A stretch of DNA of 64,000 nt from Sipunculus nudus (GCA_026874595.1 CM049314.1:3185318-3249317); one strand, 5' to 3'; counted from the first letter of the stretch, positions 31,246-45,720 are shown. Numbers and translations are program-made. The notes: generated from the sequence alone by a model not told the origin.

Positions 31246-33759
31246 ACAGACCGCACAATCCCTACCAATTTATGAAACAAAGCATTTTGTAAAATATAAA
31301 GAGGCAATATATATAATCCCTAGTTAAAAGGCTAAATGGGACACCCTCCCACCTAGCAACTATGCCATATGAGCACAATCAATCCTGTTAAATTGGAAGA
31401 TATATTATCTATAATGACAGCGTGAAACAAGTGGAACTGCTAAACACCTTCCATATAAGCATCTGTAAAACCCCTTAGCAAAGATGAATAATAATATTAA
31501 ATTTGAAAATACTTAGTTTGGATTTATCTGTTAAAGACTTTAACTGTCTTTTAAAATATTTTTAAACGAAATTTTTCAAATAAAAAAAATGATTACCACA
31601 GGAATAACCACAGTACAATTTCCTTAAGAAGGAAAATGAACCTGACAAGTACATGTGCATCTGTACGTACATATCAGAACAAAAGGAAAACTGCGGCAGT
31701 AACATGGACAAACGTCGCCCCCACTTTAATAACCGGTACACACGCGTTCTAGGACAGTAAACACTGCAATGCACTCTAGGGAAATCATCTACACGTGTGG
31801 CCTTATAAAAAATAGGTCGACATTATATGCATGGTTTAGTCATCTGAAGCATGCTCATATATAAAAAATGCATGAACCACACTAATGCCACGAAAAGGGA
31901 ATATAAAATTAAGGGAATATATGATAGATATATTTCGTTTAATTGCTACATATTGGTTTTGATCAGACTCAAATACATATATCTCTAGCGCATTAGTGTA
32001 GCATTCACAGGTTTATATCATAGGAAATTGTACATGTGAATTGCCTAATCTCACGAACTCTGTTATCTGTTTTGATCAGACTCAAATACATATATCTCTG
32101 GTGCATATAGTATAGCATTCTAATGTTTATATAATAGGAATTGTACATGTGAATTGCCAAATCTCACGAACTCTGTTATCTGATAGACTGTTATCATAAG
32201 ACAAAAATAGTCTGACAATTATATTAAGGATTATACAAATATTTAGGGTATAGCAGCAAATGTTCTTATTCCTTAAACAATAAACGTGTCTTGTTTCATC
32301 TGTCGGTACTAATTTTTTATTGACCATTGAACACAAACAAAAGAGAGTTGTCTACTTTTTACCTTGTATAAAAATATCCTACTTCTACAAAAGAAGTACT
32401 CTAGGTATACTTTATAATATATATAACTTTTCATATTGTTAAACGTTTGAGTTTTGAAGTTGCTCCACTTTGGTTATATAACGCAGGTAGTATGAGAGTG
32501 TATACACGATTATAATATCACATTCATATAAAGCACAATTTCAGCAAAAAAAAAAGGGTTGACATACGTTAATACAGGAGAACTCCAGAAGACCTTTGAA
32601 ATTTCCAGTATTAAATATATGCACAGATAATACAGGTTAGACGCCTAACAAAACAATTACCACGGTTTAAAGAGTATAAAAGTTAGTTTATTGTATTAAG
32701 TAAAAATGTAGTATTTAGTATTGCAACATTGTGTCCGAACACATCTAACTAAAATTAGAGGCAATGAGCCATTTCCAAAAATGACGGAACTATTTGCACC
32801 CACGCCGAGATCTACAGTGCAAAATTCGACAATCGAAAGCTCGCCTCCCTCATATCTCGATAGGTAAATAATTAAGTAATGAGAGTGGAGCAAATGGACC
32901 CTACTGAGGACCCTTGTTTTACTGTTGGCGTTGTTATGGGTAAAATATTATTGTAGTTGTCCATACAAGTCGGGCGCCTATCTTCGGAACCTCTAGCTTC
33001 CTACACCTCTCGAGTCTACTTAACCCCAGCATCTTAGGTAATGTAGGTGTATTAAAATTATTTTTATCATAGTCATTTTAACGAACGATATAACATTAAT
33101 AGAATTTGAGCAGAGAGCAAATCAATACAGAATAGTATATCGTTAGGTGACCAGATAATTAAGGGATCCAAGGAAATAAAACAGGCTAGAAGAGCATACA
33201 TCACCTGACCAACTACTGATACTTTCCCTGAGTAACAACAGATATTTTTACGCCGACTGAAACACAAACTTTCCTCATTGTATCAGTTCCGAGGACCAAC
33301 TAGAGATACCGAGCGAACGACAGGCAAATCTTTCTTACTTGGCATTCGGAAATTGACAGAGGAAGCCTCGGCATAACCAGCCACGAGTACTGCCGGTCTG
33401 GTGACCTCATGTTTACACATGAAAATGAAATCAAGTGATTAATATTATTTTTTATTCTTCTAATAAAGTAAGAATTGGCTTACGTCATCTCTACATGAGC
33501 AGTAGGCTTTGTCAAAGTAAAATATAATACAGCTTTGCTCAAGATACTCTCGGCCCGGCCATTTGATCTGGACAATAGTATCCATTAAGCCTCAGAAATA
33601 AACACAACTCCGTACAATGTGATTCACCTGGCAACTTTTGACCTTGATTACCTTCTATACCTTGTCTGCAAACATGCATGATTTGTTTGTTTACCCTCTC
33701 CAGGAGATCTTGCCAGTGGCTCAGTCTTGCCAAGCAAGTTATGTTTATTCTTCCGGAGA
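31246..33759. other. Non-coding stretch
   Basis: No gene recognised. It holds a 113-bp tandem repeat (31957-32182). Short open frames on both strands show no family resemblance. Confidence 0.4.
31957..32182. repeat. 113-bp tandem repeat, two copies
   Basis: TTTTGATCAGACTCAAATAC opens both copies (31957 and 32070) and TCTCACGAACTCTGTTATCT closes both. About 90 percent alike by eye. Confidence 0.85.
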
Positions 33760-33960
33760 CTATCTCGATGTAACACGTTTGGTCTGTGCTCTTGTCCAAG
33801 CCTCACTCTCGTGATACTGGGGCATACAGGGAATACAGACTTGATACACTAGTACCTTGGAGTTTGTGAAGACGGATGGTGTTACGTTCTTCCAGACCTT
33901 GTTCACACATGCCATCGTCCCTTCAGCTTTACCGAACCTCATTACCAAGTCAAAGGTTGC
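33700..33960 (-). pseudogene. LINE reverse transcriptase C-terminal scrap
   Basis: The minus frame reads RFGKAEGTMACVNKVWKN then SKVLVYQVCIPCMPQY and SEAWT, in the order and spacing of the region after the LINE RT core (normally a KV-VY-A-V-S-LLYG-E-W pattern). The conserved LLYG is lost. No other domain nearby. Possibly the same family as the element at 52180. Confidence 0.45.
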
Positions 33961-35491
33961 TACAAATAGCTGGGCCAAGGTGTTTTTGCACCACCTCAAG
34001 GGTGAAGGCCATAGATTGACCAATATAGTTATTCTTCTTCATCAAATGTAACAAAAAATATGTTTCTCTAGAGTGAGAGAAGCTGTCAAATATTCCCTGT
34101 AGGATACCCGTATTTTTACTTTTAACGTGATACTTATCTTTCAATCAAGATGTTTTCAGTTTTCAATGAGTTAGTTCTATGTGTGAAATTGGTGATGACG
34201 AGGGCCTGGAGAGAGAGAGAGAGAGAGACATTTGTATACATCAGGAGCAGGAGTGTCCAGACAATCCCGATAAAGAGCGGCACTGAGACTGACCTCTTGG
34301 TCTATACAATTGATTTATCAGTGGATATAAGTAAAGATCTATTGAACGTCAAGTTATAATCATATATGATCAGGTTTCTGATGTTTCTCATTCAATCAAC
34401 ACCGGAGTTTTGTATCTCTTATTGATGCATGATTCTTATATACAACTTATATAAACGAGGAGCGAAATGGCACAGTGAGTTGGGCAGATAAATCGTCCCT
34501 AATACAATGTCTATGAGCGTAGATAGTCGTTGTTTGAGAAAGGCCACGGTGATTAATCTGTAACGGATTTCAGAGCGAGTATCGCATTTTGCCGATGGAC
34601 TGGTAAATCTGGAGATTTGAACCTTCCAGAAACAGAACGGGAAATTTTTTTAAACGTGTAACTATAGAGGTACTGGATATCGCTGCGTTGAAGCATATTC
34701 AGCTACCTGGAACTTAATGATACCAGTAGACACAGCTGTGAAAGACATTGTTTCTAAGTCCAGATAGAATAGTCTATACGCGTTGCGTGAATTGTACCTC
34801 GAGAGGTAGAGGTGTAGACTCTAGTAAGGGGCTGCTGGTAGTCCGAGCTCCGTGTATTTATGGTTGGACTGATTGTACAATAAACACAGCGCGAGCAAGC
34901 AGTGAGCAGAGAGGATCAACAATCCGATGTCTAGTGTGCGCGATGGTCAGGGATCAAGAGAAGTGTTAGCAAGTGATTTCTCTGTGTAGTGTGGATAACG
35001 AACTAGGTCATTATATCTGTGTTTATTATCGGACGTTTGTAATCATCAGTGTTAGTATATATGGAGGCCTCTCCAGAGAAATGGTTCTTTTTTCTTTAAT
35101 ACATTAATTTGTTTTGTTTTATTTTCTTTCAGTGTACCGGTGTATGAGTTTCAGCCAGTTGGCTTGACTTTTAAAAGAAACTGTTCGTTCACATATTTGT
35201 ATATAATTGGCATCGTCACTGTCATAGTCGCACGAAGCCGGGAATAACACGAAAATTGCGAGTGAGAGCAATGTAAACTAATATAATCAGTTCTGACGTT
35301 TAAGATATAATGCTCTAAGAGGAATTGTCTGAAAGTCACAAGTCGTGTCTGCCTATGGTGAAGTGCGGTTAGGAGTGTGCCCGGTGATCAGGCGTTATAT
35401 GTTCCCGCAACAGAACGTCCGAGTTTGCTGTCAGAATGTTACAGTTACAGTTACATGTACTTGTTGACGCAGGTACTTACATAAACATATT

Positions 35492-35493
<2 letters not shown>

Positions 35494-35576
<83 letters not shown>
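35494..35576. repeat. (TA)n microsatellite
   Basis: About 40 TA units with one interruption. Confidence 0.95.
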
Positions 35577-38174
35577 TAAACGCTAAATACGCTAGTAACA
35601 TCGAGTTACTACTCAGAGATTCAAGCTGTTGTTTACACATCTGCAATCGTCAGGTAACTATTGTCTAACACAGGCACCCATTTATTCCTTTTATTTCTTT
35701 TTAGCACGGTTGGGTGGCTTGGAGAAGGCACCTTCGGCTGGGGAGTTTGACTCCCCCGTAAAATGCAAACAGAACTCAGTGGGAAACCATCCAACCTTGC
35801 TTAAAAGAATTGAAAGAAATAAGTGGATACCGGTGTTAGGCAACAATTACCTGACGGACGCCGATGTGTTAACAGGACACTCTGAGTAGTGACTAGATGT
35901 AACTTTTACGTGTTAAACATTTAGGTAATCATGCTCTACTTAGGGGTAGCTGGGTGCCACTGTTAAGCAATAATTACCTGTATTCAGCACTTTTCTACAT
36001 CAACTGTAACTCATGTATTCATTATGTATATAAACATATATATATGTGTGTATGTGTGTAATTATATATATATAAGCGTGTTTATAAATATAATTAATAC
36101 ATAGCCATATAACATGACTATTTTTTATTATTTCCATTGCTCTTATCCTGAGATCCTATTAACTTTCGGGGGGAAAAACAATTATATCTTACGCCACCTA
36201 TTTTACTGACGTGGACCATCACAACCTTTCGTCTGAGAGGTAGGCGTGGCGCGACAGAGCTCGACAGGCATCTTTCAACAGTGTCTCTAATTTTAATCTT
36301 GTGGCCATCTTTGACATGAGTATGAGTATGAGAAATACACTTTGTGTCTCCGCAATCATTGCATGCATGACAAATTCTTCCATAACTGTGTTGAATTGCT
36401 TTAATAGTCTCATTATTTAATATACGCGCATGTTCATGACATAATATAGCATAAGTGTTGAAATCAGAGTGTACATGAACATCAAAATAAACATAATATA
36501 ATACTTTATATAATTCTTTGCCACAGACGTATAGTAGACTTAGTAGAAATTATTTCATTTCATTTTATGTTTGCTTGACTACTCTTAGATTTATCCTCCT
36601 TTTGTCTTGGAATTAAGTGCCACTATTATTTCTGGAATTGATAATCAACTGAAACTTTTATATTTTGTGCTTTAGGTTGTTTCATGTTGGACATCAAACT
36701 GATCAAGGGTGGTCACCACGCATTTTGATAAGATATGACCATTAAATAAGACGGTAGGTCAACTGGCTTTTATGATGAACTGAAGAGAAACAGCTAAAGA
36801 ATATAAGCTAAAGAATTGCAATAAAGTGTAATTTGAAAACTTTTTAAATAAAAGAAGTCAACAACATCATGTTTTGATGAAATAAAGACATTTTATAATA
36901 AAAAAAAACCAGAAAAATATATTGCCAAATTTCATATATAATTAAAATTACCAGAATGCATCACTCCTCTGCAGGGATAAATTAAAATTTACAAAAACTA
37001 GAATTAATTTCTTATTTTACTTTGGCCTATGAATCACTCATACTATATTAAAAAATATAAATTTTCAGCCAAATAAATAGGGTCACCACCGATCTAGGCA
37101 GTCAAACACTAGTTTCTGTATTTCAGGGATATAGAAATTTGCATAAAAATTATGCATATATCTATAAAAGTAGTTTCCCTTAGCATGTTGACATGAAATT
37201 CTGAGATAAGTGACTAAACAGGAGTGTATCGTATACAGGGTTGTGTGGAGGGCAATTAATTAAGGAGCAATAGGCAATTAATTATCGATCTGCCACCTCC
37301 AATTATTCCTATTTTATCACTAAGTAAAGTAGCGATTCTATGATATAGAGCTAAATTAATTTGTGGTCCTTACTAATACCTAAAACATAAAATTTAAATT
37401 CATTTGAAGATTATGGTTTAACCAGTTCAAATAAAAATTAAACATTTGAACAGTACCGGGAGTAACCATTAGGGCTATTAAAATCGAAACTTGTTGAAAA
37501 TTATACCTCAGAATCCCTTACAATTCATGACGATTTAGGTCCGGTCTTCGTATACGGCCTTATTTTCTGTGGGGCTGGGTTTTCTGACGGCCCAAAATAA
37601 AGGCATTTTAACCATTATTAGGAGTAATAAATTACCACTAAAATACGAATTATCAGCTAGATTTTTATATCATAGAGAAGGGATAAACCCAATATTTATG
37701 ATTGACTCAGTTTCAAGATCGATTCTATTTCGTAAGAGTCATATTTCATGTGTATTAACTAGGCCAGGGTTGATCAGCCTTGGCCCGGCTTTCAGTGTGT
37801 CCCAGTAGCAAGAGCACCAGTAGCCAAGGGTGGCACTTAGCTTTAAATGCCATGAAAAGCAGCCATATACAATAGCTGTTAACTTTAAAGCCTGGTCTCT
37901 GCATAATTTTACCTGTCTCAAGATCGTGCACCTCCGACAGGTTGATTATTACGACTTCTACTTTTGGTGAATTGTTCATATGAGAGATTTTTATGCAGAT
38001 AAAATATAATCACGTGTATATAGATTATATAGAGGGTTGATGTTGGAAATATAAATACATCTAATGAAGGTAATGGCATGTCATATATTGTTACTTTTAA
38101 AGTAAGATCACTCATGATTATATTGACGATGCAAAATTAAATAAGACTAAACATAGCGTGTCATCGGGAGAGGA

Positions 38175-38246
<72 letters not shown>
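38175..38246. repeat. (TA)n(GT)n compound microsatellite
   Basis: About 28 TA units followed by eight GT units. Confidence 0.95.
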
Positions 38247-39894
38247 TTTAATGAGAGTCTAGTTTTTCATTTACATGAATGATTCTAACAAAGAACAAAC
38301 ATCTCTATGTGATCTTCAAAAAAATATCCTCCTGCACTTAATAAATTTTCCCTCAGATAAAACAGATAAACATTTTTTCACTGAAAAATTAACTCTTTTG
38401 GCTGTTTGGCTATGTTTCGAGGCGCAAGTTTTAGTTTCCCGCTGGCTTTCGTGGGCAGTTTGCTGCACTTGTTTCTCCATAAACTGGCTTCCCTATGACT
38501 GCTGCAGTTTTTCTTTCTGGTTCGGGATTCGTGCCTTCTTGTTTTTGCTTTTAATGTACAAATGCAAACAATCAACTGATTCAGTTACCTATAAATTTCA
38601 AGTGCTATTTTGTGTCAACAAGAAGTAGCTATGATGATTCATCAGAGATATAACATTTTATTAAATATGCATATTGTATTGAATCAATTAATCATAAGTT
38701 TTATTAAAAAAATATGAAATGATCGTTCCGGGAACAAGCGCTGCAAGGTCCACATATCACGCTTCGGAATCAAGAGACCGTTTAAACAAGCGATAGAGTA
38801 ATGTCATATAAATACAATGTGTCCTATTTAAATTGAAATACACTGTAAAATATCAATGAAAGGCTTAAAAATAAGTAATGGAAAACAGCTTCTGTATAGG
38901 CCTCTTGGTGAGCAATAAATTAAATAACCCCAAAGCCATCATACTCTTTCAATTAATACGGATAACGAAACCACTAACCCTATGATCATCAAAGAATTGA
39001 AGATGGGTACGCAGCTATGACAAGCTAATGCTGACCCGGAGGTTTTTACATGGCTCTAGGTGAATGTGTCATGAGCCCATTCAAAATATAATAATTGTTT
39101 TAAAACGTATATTAAACAAATAAGTCTCATAACATTTTAGAAACATGCGAGACCGCTTTACATTAGAAATTGACTATTATGCATTTTTTTCATAGTACAT
39201 TTTTGTTAAACCATGACAGATCAGGTGCTTTCTGTTGACAGAATATGGTTTGACTTTTAGGGGATCAAACAGGACATATATATTGCAGTTTTTGATTATA
39301 TCATTAGTAACACACAGTTATGTGTTCAATTTATATTTAAATAGTTAATCAAACCTTAATATATAACGTCATTTTACATTATCTTTCATACGCTCTGCAT
39401 AGAATACAATGCATTATACAATTATATAAATATATTGCGATAACAAGTCATACCAAATTGTTATTTTACTGGCAAATATTCCACCCTTCAGCATTTAATA
39501 TTTAAACTCTTGATTCACTCTTAAAGTTTACGTAATTTTGTCCTTCTTATTCAGACAAACACCTAGCACGTACCCGTGTCTAATATGAAGAGATCATTTC
39601 CTAGTCCAGACCTTGTGTACGCATAAAAATAACTTCGGTTAAGTCACTATATAAATAAATGAAGCCATTCTAATTTTATAATTTTTATTTATTCAATGTC
39701 TCTGTGAAACATTTTTCATGAATATATCAGTGATACTATTCTTCATTGATCTCCTGCAATGTTGATATTACCAGTTACATGGATTAAAAAGTAAATATTA
39801 TGAAATTGGATTAGAAACATACCGTAAGAAACCCCTGGAAAAATGTTACTCTTAGTTATTTTGACATGGTAGGCTTGTCGATGTTTAATCCCTC

Positions 39895-40485
39895 ATGTAT
39901 TTGATGGTTAAGTGTACTTTGATTTCGTATTGTAAGTGTAAACATTTTGTAAACCTACCTCAAGTACTTGCCTTTTCAGCTGCACGAACGAAAAACTTGG
40001 ATATATCACGCTTTAACGAATTTGCTTTGTTAATGTTTCATCCTGGTCTTTGTAGAAGACAGACGGATGACCGTGTTACTATACCTCTTTTCACATACTC
40101 GAATTTTAAAGGGACCCAATCACCTTACTGCCTTTATGTACTAAAGAAAATGACTTGGGGCCTTCATAATAATAAGCCAGAAAACGTTGATATCACCGCG
40201 CACAGGCTGTTTGTTTTGTTTATATCAACCTGTTTTTTAATGTTAGGACCAAAAAAAATAAAACAAATTCAACACGGGTATCTGTCAGCAAGTCAGACAA
40301 GCGACAGCTTTGAAAATGGCATTTTGCAACAAGTGGCCTTTCTACCACCGCATTTATACAACCGACCCTATAGGTTACATGTTTTTTCCTGTTGGGAACA
40401 TGAATCTGTTAACTCTTTCACATACAAACTGCTACAGCTGATTGTATGGCAATTGGAGACATTCCAGCAGTGCTTTTCTATTTAA
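39895..40485 (+). CDS. Unrecognised 196-codon open reading frame
   Basis: The longest ATG-stop frame in the window. The product starts MYLMVKCTLISYCKC, is rich in F, L, C and H, and includes one hydrophobic stretch (HRLFVLFISTCFLML, residues about 103-117). No domain, signal peptide or low-complexity bias is evident. There is no clear promoter, and no AATAAA was noted close by. The composition is unlike the two real genes. It may be chance or a fragment of an unknown element. Confidence 0.2.
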   Translation: MYLMVKCTLISYCKCKHFVNLPQVLAFSAARTKNLDISRFNEFALLMFHPGLCRRQTDDRVTIPLFTYSNFKGTQSPYCLYVLKKMTWGLHNNKPENVDITAHRLFVLFISTCFLMLGPKKIKQIQHGYLSASQTSDSFENGILQQVAFLPPHLYNRPYRLHVFSCWEHESVNSFTYKLLQLIVWQLETFQQCFSI

Positions 40486-40489
40486 GCAA

Positions 40490-43425
40490 AAGGAGTATGA
40501 AGTATCCCTAGACCTCCTTTTAAATGACCAGGAATTCATAATTTATAGTTCAGTGGGTTAGAAATATTGAATTGTAGTTGGCTCTTTACTCAATCAATGG
40601 CAGCACAGTCGGTACATTAATAAATGAGATTCCGGAGAATCATTGGAAGACCCAAAACTCTGGAGTCTTTTTTGTCTAGTTTTAAGAGCAATATAATGCA
40701 GTTATCATAATCACGATTAATTTTTATGTCAAGCCAAGTTTTATGATAAACCTTTAGCTTATATATACTAACAAGACGTGGAAAGGGTATTTCTGTCATT
40801 TCAATTTTATAATTACAATGATTTGTATTTTGTATAATTCGATGGGATTTTATCCTAAGATTATAAATCATGTCTGATTTATAACTATGAATGCAACACA
40901 CTTTATTATCTGACCTGAATTTAGTTTCTAGTGTCCTTTCGACTTTAAGTCTTGTCTAGGTTTTCTGGGGTCTTCTGTCACCGATAACAAGTGACCCAGG
41001 GGTCATGACCATCAGCGGACTAAGAAGACACAAAAGGAATTACAGTAAAAAGCCCGGGTCGCGGACACCCTTTGGGGAGGACACCCCACCTGACGGACAC
41101 GTTTCGGGCCGACTGAACTTTTTTTTCTACTTTATGAACCCCATTTGGGCGGACACCCCGCTAAATAGGACAACGGACACTTTTTGTCCTCCCGATGGCT
41201 AAAATCACCACGAAAAACGAACAGATCGACCAGCGATCGAACTCGGCAGAAATACTTTGAAATTGCAACTATGTTCTGCTTCCGGTTATATCACTTAAAT
41301 GTTCTTATGGTATAGACATATCCCCGGACTATAATACAGGAGCTAGTTTTATTGATTTTCCTTATTTTTCAGTTGGTTTATTTATTTATGTATCCCTTCA
41401 TCAATAGCATTTCCCACAAAATGTCGGAATTCACAGAGTATCTATTGTGCTAAGCTTTCAGTGAAGCCACATATTCATTCTGAATTTGGGCCACAATATT
41501 CTATCATAGGAGCGAAGATAATGACATACCTGTTACCCACCTGGGAGATAACATTCAAGGGCATGACCTCTCGACTGGCTCAACGATATCAAACAATCCC
41601 CGATCCTGTAACATTTGCATCACAGAAATTAGTCCCAACTACCTATTACAAGGCTAATATGATATCATGCATTTATTTATCATATTTGCCTAGTCTCCTG
41701 AAGGATGTTATACAAAACTTGAATGACATGTCAGAAAATAATTTATTCCATTAGCAATTCTTTCAATGTCACGGAAAGAGTGAGTAATTGAGAAATTTTA
41801 CGGACCTAGTTCAGAAATGTATATGTCGAGAAGGGAAAGTCCTGTCGATGTCAATCAATGTTAGAATATTATTTTCTTCGAAGTAATGACAAATTGTTCC
41901 GATTAATATTAGAAGCATCATTCCAAGATGAGAAAAAAAAAATCAAATTAAATACACCAACCATTTTAAAGGACGACTCCATCTTTGAAGGTCTCAAAAA
42001 AAGGAAGAAATGCGTTCAAATTTAAATAAAATAGATAATGGCGCCACTACTTTACAGGAACTGATGGAACAATGCATGATGAATATAATGCAAAGAATCG
42101 CGGTGATCAATACATCAGTTGTTCAGGTACTGGATCTTTTGTAACAAATTTTTAATTATTCGTGTATGCACTTCTGAGTCCAATAGCTCGGAGGATATGG
42201 GTAATATCATATCTTTGGTAAAAAAGACACGAGATAAGCGTCTTCGTATAAGTAAATATCCTGCTTCAAAATGTCTCATAGTCTGCTCTGTCATCGACCA
42301 TTAACAAAGCAATGGAACTTATCAAGCGACTCGCACATGCTCAATCAACGTATTGTTGGTCTTAGCCAAACAAACCTGTCGTTATTCTTATTCACTTGCA
42401 GTGAGAGACCTGATCGAGAATCTGACCAGTCATGTGAAGGCTTACCAAGCTATTAGGGTGTGTGATTTTGCTTGTATATTGGCATTTTGTAAAACTGGAA
42501 AGTTTTAACGGGACTTTATTTAAAGTCTGATATGATTTTCATTTTTGATTTTAGTTCCACCACGTTTGGATTGTTTATATTCATGTTGTGACTCATAATG
42601 AGCAGAATCGAACTCACGAGAGAGAAGATAGGGTTGTAGGGGTCAAGAATTGCTACCAACAATTGCACTACTATTTCTAAAGCTGTCGGTATAAATATAG
42701 GTAATATAGGGCTCATATAGTCCATTCAAATATGCCAAATTAATCTTTTTTTCAAGGCAAATTACATAAACATGGGTGTTTCGTGTAAATGACTAAGCGA
42801 AATACATAATAAATTGTAAGCATGTGCATGTGAAATGTAAATAAAGGGGATTTTCTTGAAATGCAACAACTTTTAATATCAAAGTTGGACAAGTAGTCCC
42901 GGCCATCCCACATTCCTCACTTGAAGAGTTCGTTTTGTCTAGGAACGTAATCTGATCTCATCAAGAGCCTGTTATAGGAGATAAACATTCATGCTAAATA
43001 CTTAATACCTACATTCAAGTAGATATGATTGATGAAATGAAAGATGGCAGCACTTTCTTCCGTTTTAGACATCCTTGGCCTCTGCGGCGGAGCAGTCTTT
43101 GAACCTGACGTTTTGGTTGTAATGTGTTGCATATCGTTTCCTCCCGTTTAAGAAATTACGATGGCCACATGATGGCCTTGTTGAATTTGTTTTATTTTTG
43201 CGGGACCACATATATTATAAACACGTTCATATAAACAAAAGAACCAGCCTTTGTGCGGTGACTTTCATGTATGCCGACCATACATTATGTAAGTTCCAAT
43301 TAATAACCTTTATTTTATAAAGGTCAGATAATGAAGTAGACGCCGTAAATGAATAGTATTGAACAACTGTTTAAAATTTAGAATAGAGATATATTATATA
43401 GATTATAGTAGGTATCACTATGAAC
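40490..43425. other. Non-coding stretch
   Basis: No gene recognised. A short GC-richer patch at 41050-41180 repeats GGACACCCC-type words three times (about 41083, 41150 and 41170) but encodes nothing familiar. Confidence 0.35.
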
Positions 43426-43429
43426 AAAT

Positions 43430-44620
43430 GTTTCCAACGAATATCAATTAATTTATCTCAAATTGTGAGTCTGTATGATTTGGTTAATTTTTTGGAAGTG
43501 GGTACTAGCGTTAACAATGTAGTAGGTTAACTTGTTCCATTATTTTTGCATATGGTATGCTGTGATAAAACGTGGGGAGTATTTTATGTCTGATGCCAAT
43601 CAAAGAAAAGGTGTGTAACGTATTGTAACAGATCGATGGAGATTAAATGCATTGTGCTTTTTCTAAAATTAACAAGAAATGGAGATACTTATTTTCTAGA
43701 CTAAGTTAGTTTTCAAGTGATGTTTTCAAAAGAAAATGAACTAAATTCAGAATAAATTTATATTGTTCTGAATAGGTGTCCACGACTAATACCATTCGGA
43801 TGTTGTTCATAGATATAGATTTAAACAAAAATTTCCGTGGAATGACCTAACATGGTACCTTTTTCATTGTCAACGAGCTACTGGTGTCTTATCTGGACAC
43901 ACGGTGGCGCTTTACACAAAAAATCTTGGTATATTGGTTATAGTTTGTTTTGAGATATACATATTTGTATACGGGAGAGAGAAAGAGAGATTATAACAGA
44001 GATATTTCCACGTACAGAGTAACCGAATCTCCCTTTTAAACAGTTTGTTTCAAAGCACGGACTGTAAATGTGTTCATGGTCAAACAATCTGAAAATAAAT
44101 AGAACATTTTACTGTGGAATAGGTAGCGCATAATGCCTCATGTCTAGTGTTTGAAAAAAATCGAGAAGATTGCATGGGAAACCTTTATGAAGCATGTTGC
44201 AACGCTGTTGCCACGTCATTACAAGCAACATAGTAGTCCTATAAATGTTTGTTTGTGATAACCGGTTAATTGTTAATCCTAATTAAGTTTATAGAAAGAC
44301 AATGGAAACCGCAGTTCGGTCTACGGTGTTAATCTTAATAATATAATGACTTTTCCCTCAGACAAAATAACATTTGGATGCCTTGGTTACATGGATAAAA
44401 TAGGAAGCAAACAATATATCAAGTAAATCTGTTAAATGAAATGTCGAAGCAAGTGCTAAAATTCATGCACCCGTCAAGTGTTAACCTTCTGCTGCAATAT
44501 TATTATTTAACCTCTATTTTACAGTTTTCAAGTAGTCGCCATGATGTTTTGCTGAAGAATCCCTTTAATAGTTCCATGTTTTACGGTAAATGTAGGCTTG
44601 ATACTTGCAACAGTGTAAGT
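43430..44620. repeat. Paralogous block, copy 1
   Basis: Shares scattered but ordered similarity with 46760-47880, for example AGTTCGGTCTACGGTGTTA (44313 and 47662) and GCAAGTGCTAAAATTC near 44450 and 47705. Both blocks are followed by LINE 3' ends, so they may be the upstream body of the same degenerate LINE family. Confidence 0.65.
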
Positions 44621-44623
44621 TAA

Positions 44624-45243
44624 AGCTAAACCCCTCCGTGAAAGACGATGTCGCAGTCATGCGTTTTGTTAAGTTTGTGATACAACTATGCGACTGTTGT
44701 CAGACAGTGTGACATCTTGTAGTGTTGTGCAACCATCGTAAGACTGTATGAGCTATATATGCGATTACTCCACTTGGTATATATGGGGCTTGCGTAGATT
44801 TTGGGGATGACCAAAAAACGCTCTCAGGATTCAAAGAAGAATGATGGCTGCTGCTCTATTACCAACTCTAAGCCTATAGCAAGACCGCCCGTAAGACCAA
44901 TCGCATGATCGTGCAATTGGTCTCATCCAATCGCACGGTAATCGCTTGGCCGTAGGTCAAGTCATCGGACCATAAGATTAGTCGCATGAGAGTTAAATTT
45001 AATCTCAAACCAATTACTCCCAATCGAGCAACACACGCATTTGAACGCAAGACCACTCGTACAAGGTTTTTGCGACTTAGTCGTACAACCGTAACTTTAA
45101 GTCTCTCTGGTTGTAAGACAGCTGTTGCATTTATGAACGCCGCTTTAGCAACACTTGATGCGATCTATGTCGATGGACCCTCAATGCAGCCTACGTTGCG
45201 ACACAATGGTCGAAAGAGAACGCACGCCAAATGTGAAAGGGGC
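44624..45243. mobile_element. TTAA-flanked MITE with internal hairpins
   Basis: TTAA at 44620-44623 and 45244-45247 flank a 620-bp block absent from the paralogous copy. Ends are imperfect inverted repeats (AAACCCCTCCGTGA against GCCCCTTTCACA). Inside are quasi-palindromes such as AGACCAAT...ATTGGTCT (44897-44925) and many variants of GATTGGTC and GTCGCA words. No transposase. Confidence 0.6.
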
Positions 45244-45247
45244 TTAA

Positions 45248-45720
45248 GCCAAAGTTCACCTGTAATATGGAATAGATTGCCTTTGCATCTCAAACAGAGT
45301 TCAATCTTTCTTAAAGAAGATCCTATAGACTTTCTTTTATCAGAGCTTATGGACTTTTATATGTGATATTCCATGTTTTACACGTATTGGTAGAGTTGAT
45401 TTGCAGATAAGCAATATTTAGGAATGTTTAGTTTCAAAGATATAGATATGAAGTTGTATATGCATGCAAGTACGTACTCTCACAATTTTAATAGGGTTTT
45501 CAAGATTTGACTTGCTTTGATTGTAAAGCGCCATTAGCAATTGCATGTTTTGGTAATATGTAATTAACATTTATCTTATTTTTTATTTTAATTATTATTT
45601 TGAATTGTTGTTAATGTAGAGGTAATTAATATATGTAATTAAAACCTTGTAAAATATACCACTATGGTAGATCTCTCTAATATGAATTGTGACTGATATC
45701 AAATAAACTTTGATATTTCC
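45248..45720 (+). mobile_element. LINE 3' end, copy 1
   Basis: SSPVIWNRLPLHLKQSSIF is the conserved C-terminal motif of several non-LTR retrotransposon polyproteins (normally WNxLP.xLR..S). The frame ends TGA at 45366, followed by an AT-rich 3' region that matches the second copy at 48160. Confidence 0.65.

Larger units (their letters stand above)
34040..39890. other. Gene-poor stretch
   Basis: About 5.8 kb with microsatellites at 35494-35576 and 38175-38246 and no recognised domain. One doubtful candidate exon follows a TTTTTAG acceptor at 35704 (61 codons to TAG at 35889, starting ARLGGLEKAPSAGEF). A GC-richer block at 38390-38560 is open on both strands but resembles nothing I know. Confidence 0.35.

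Noticed and set aside
44986-45366. 126-codon frame on the plus strand
   Set aside because: A chance fusion of MITE sequence with the LINE C-terminus across the TTAA at 45244.
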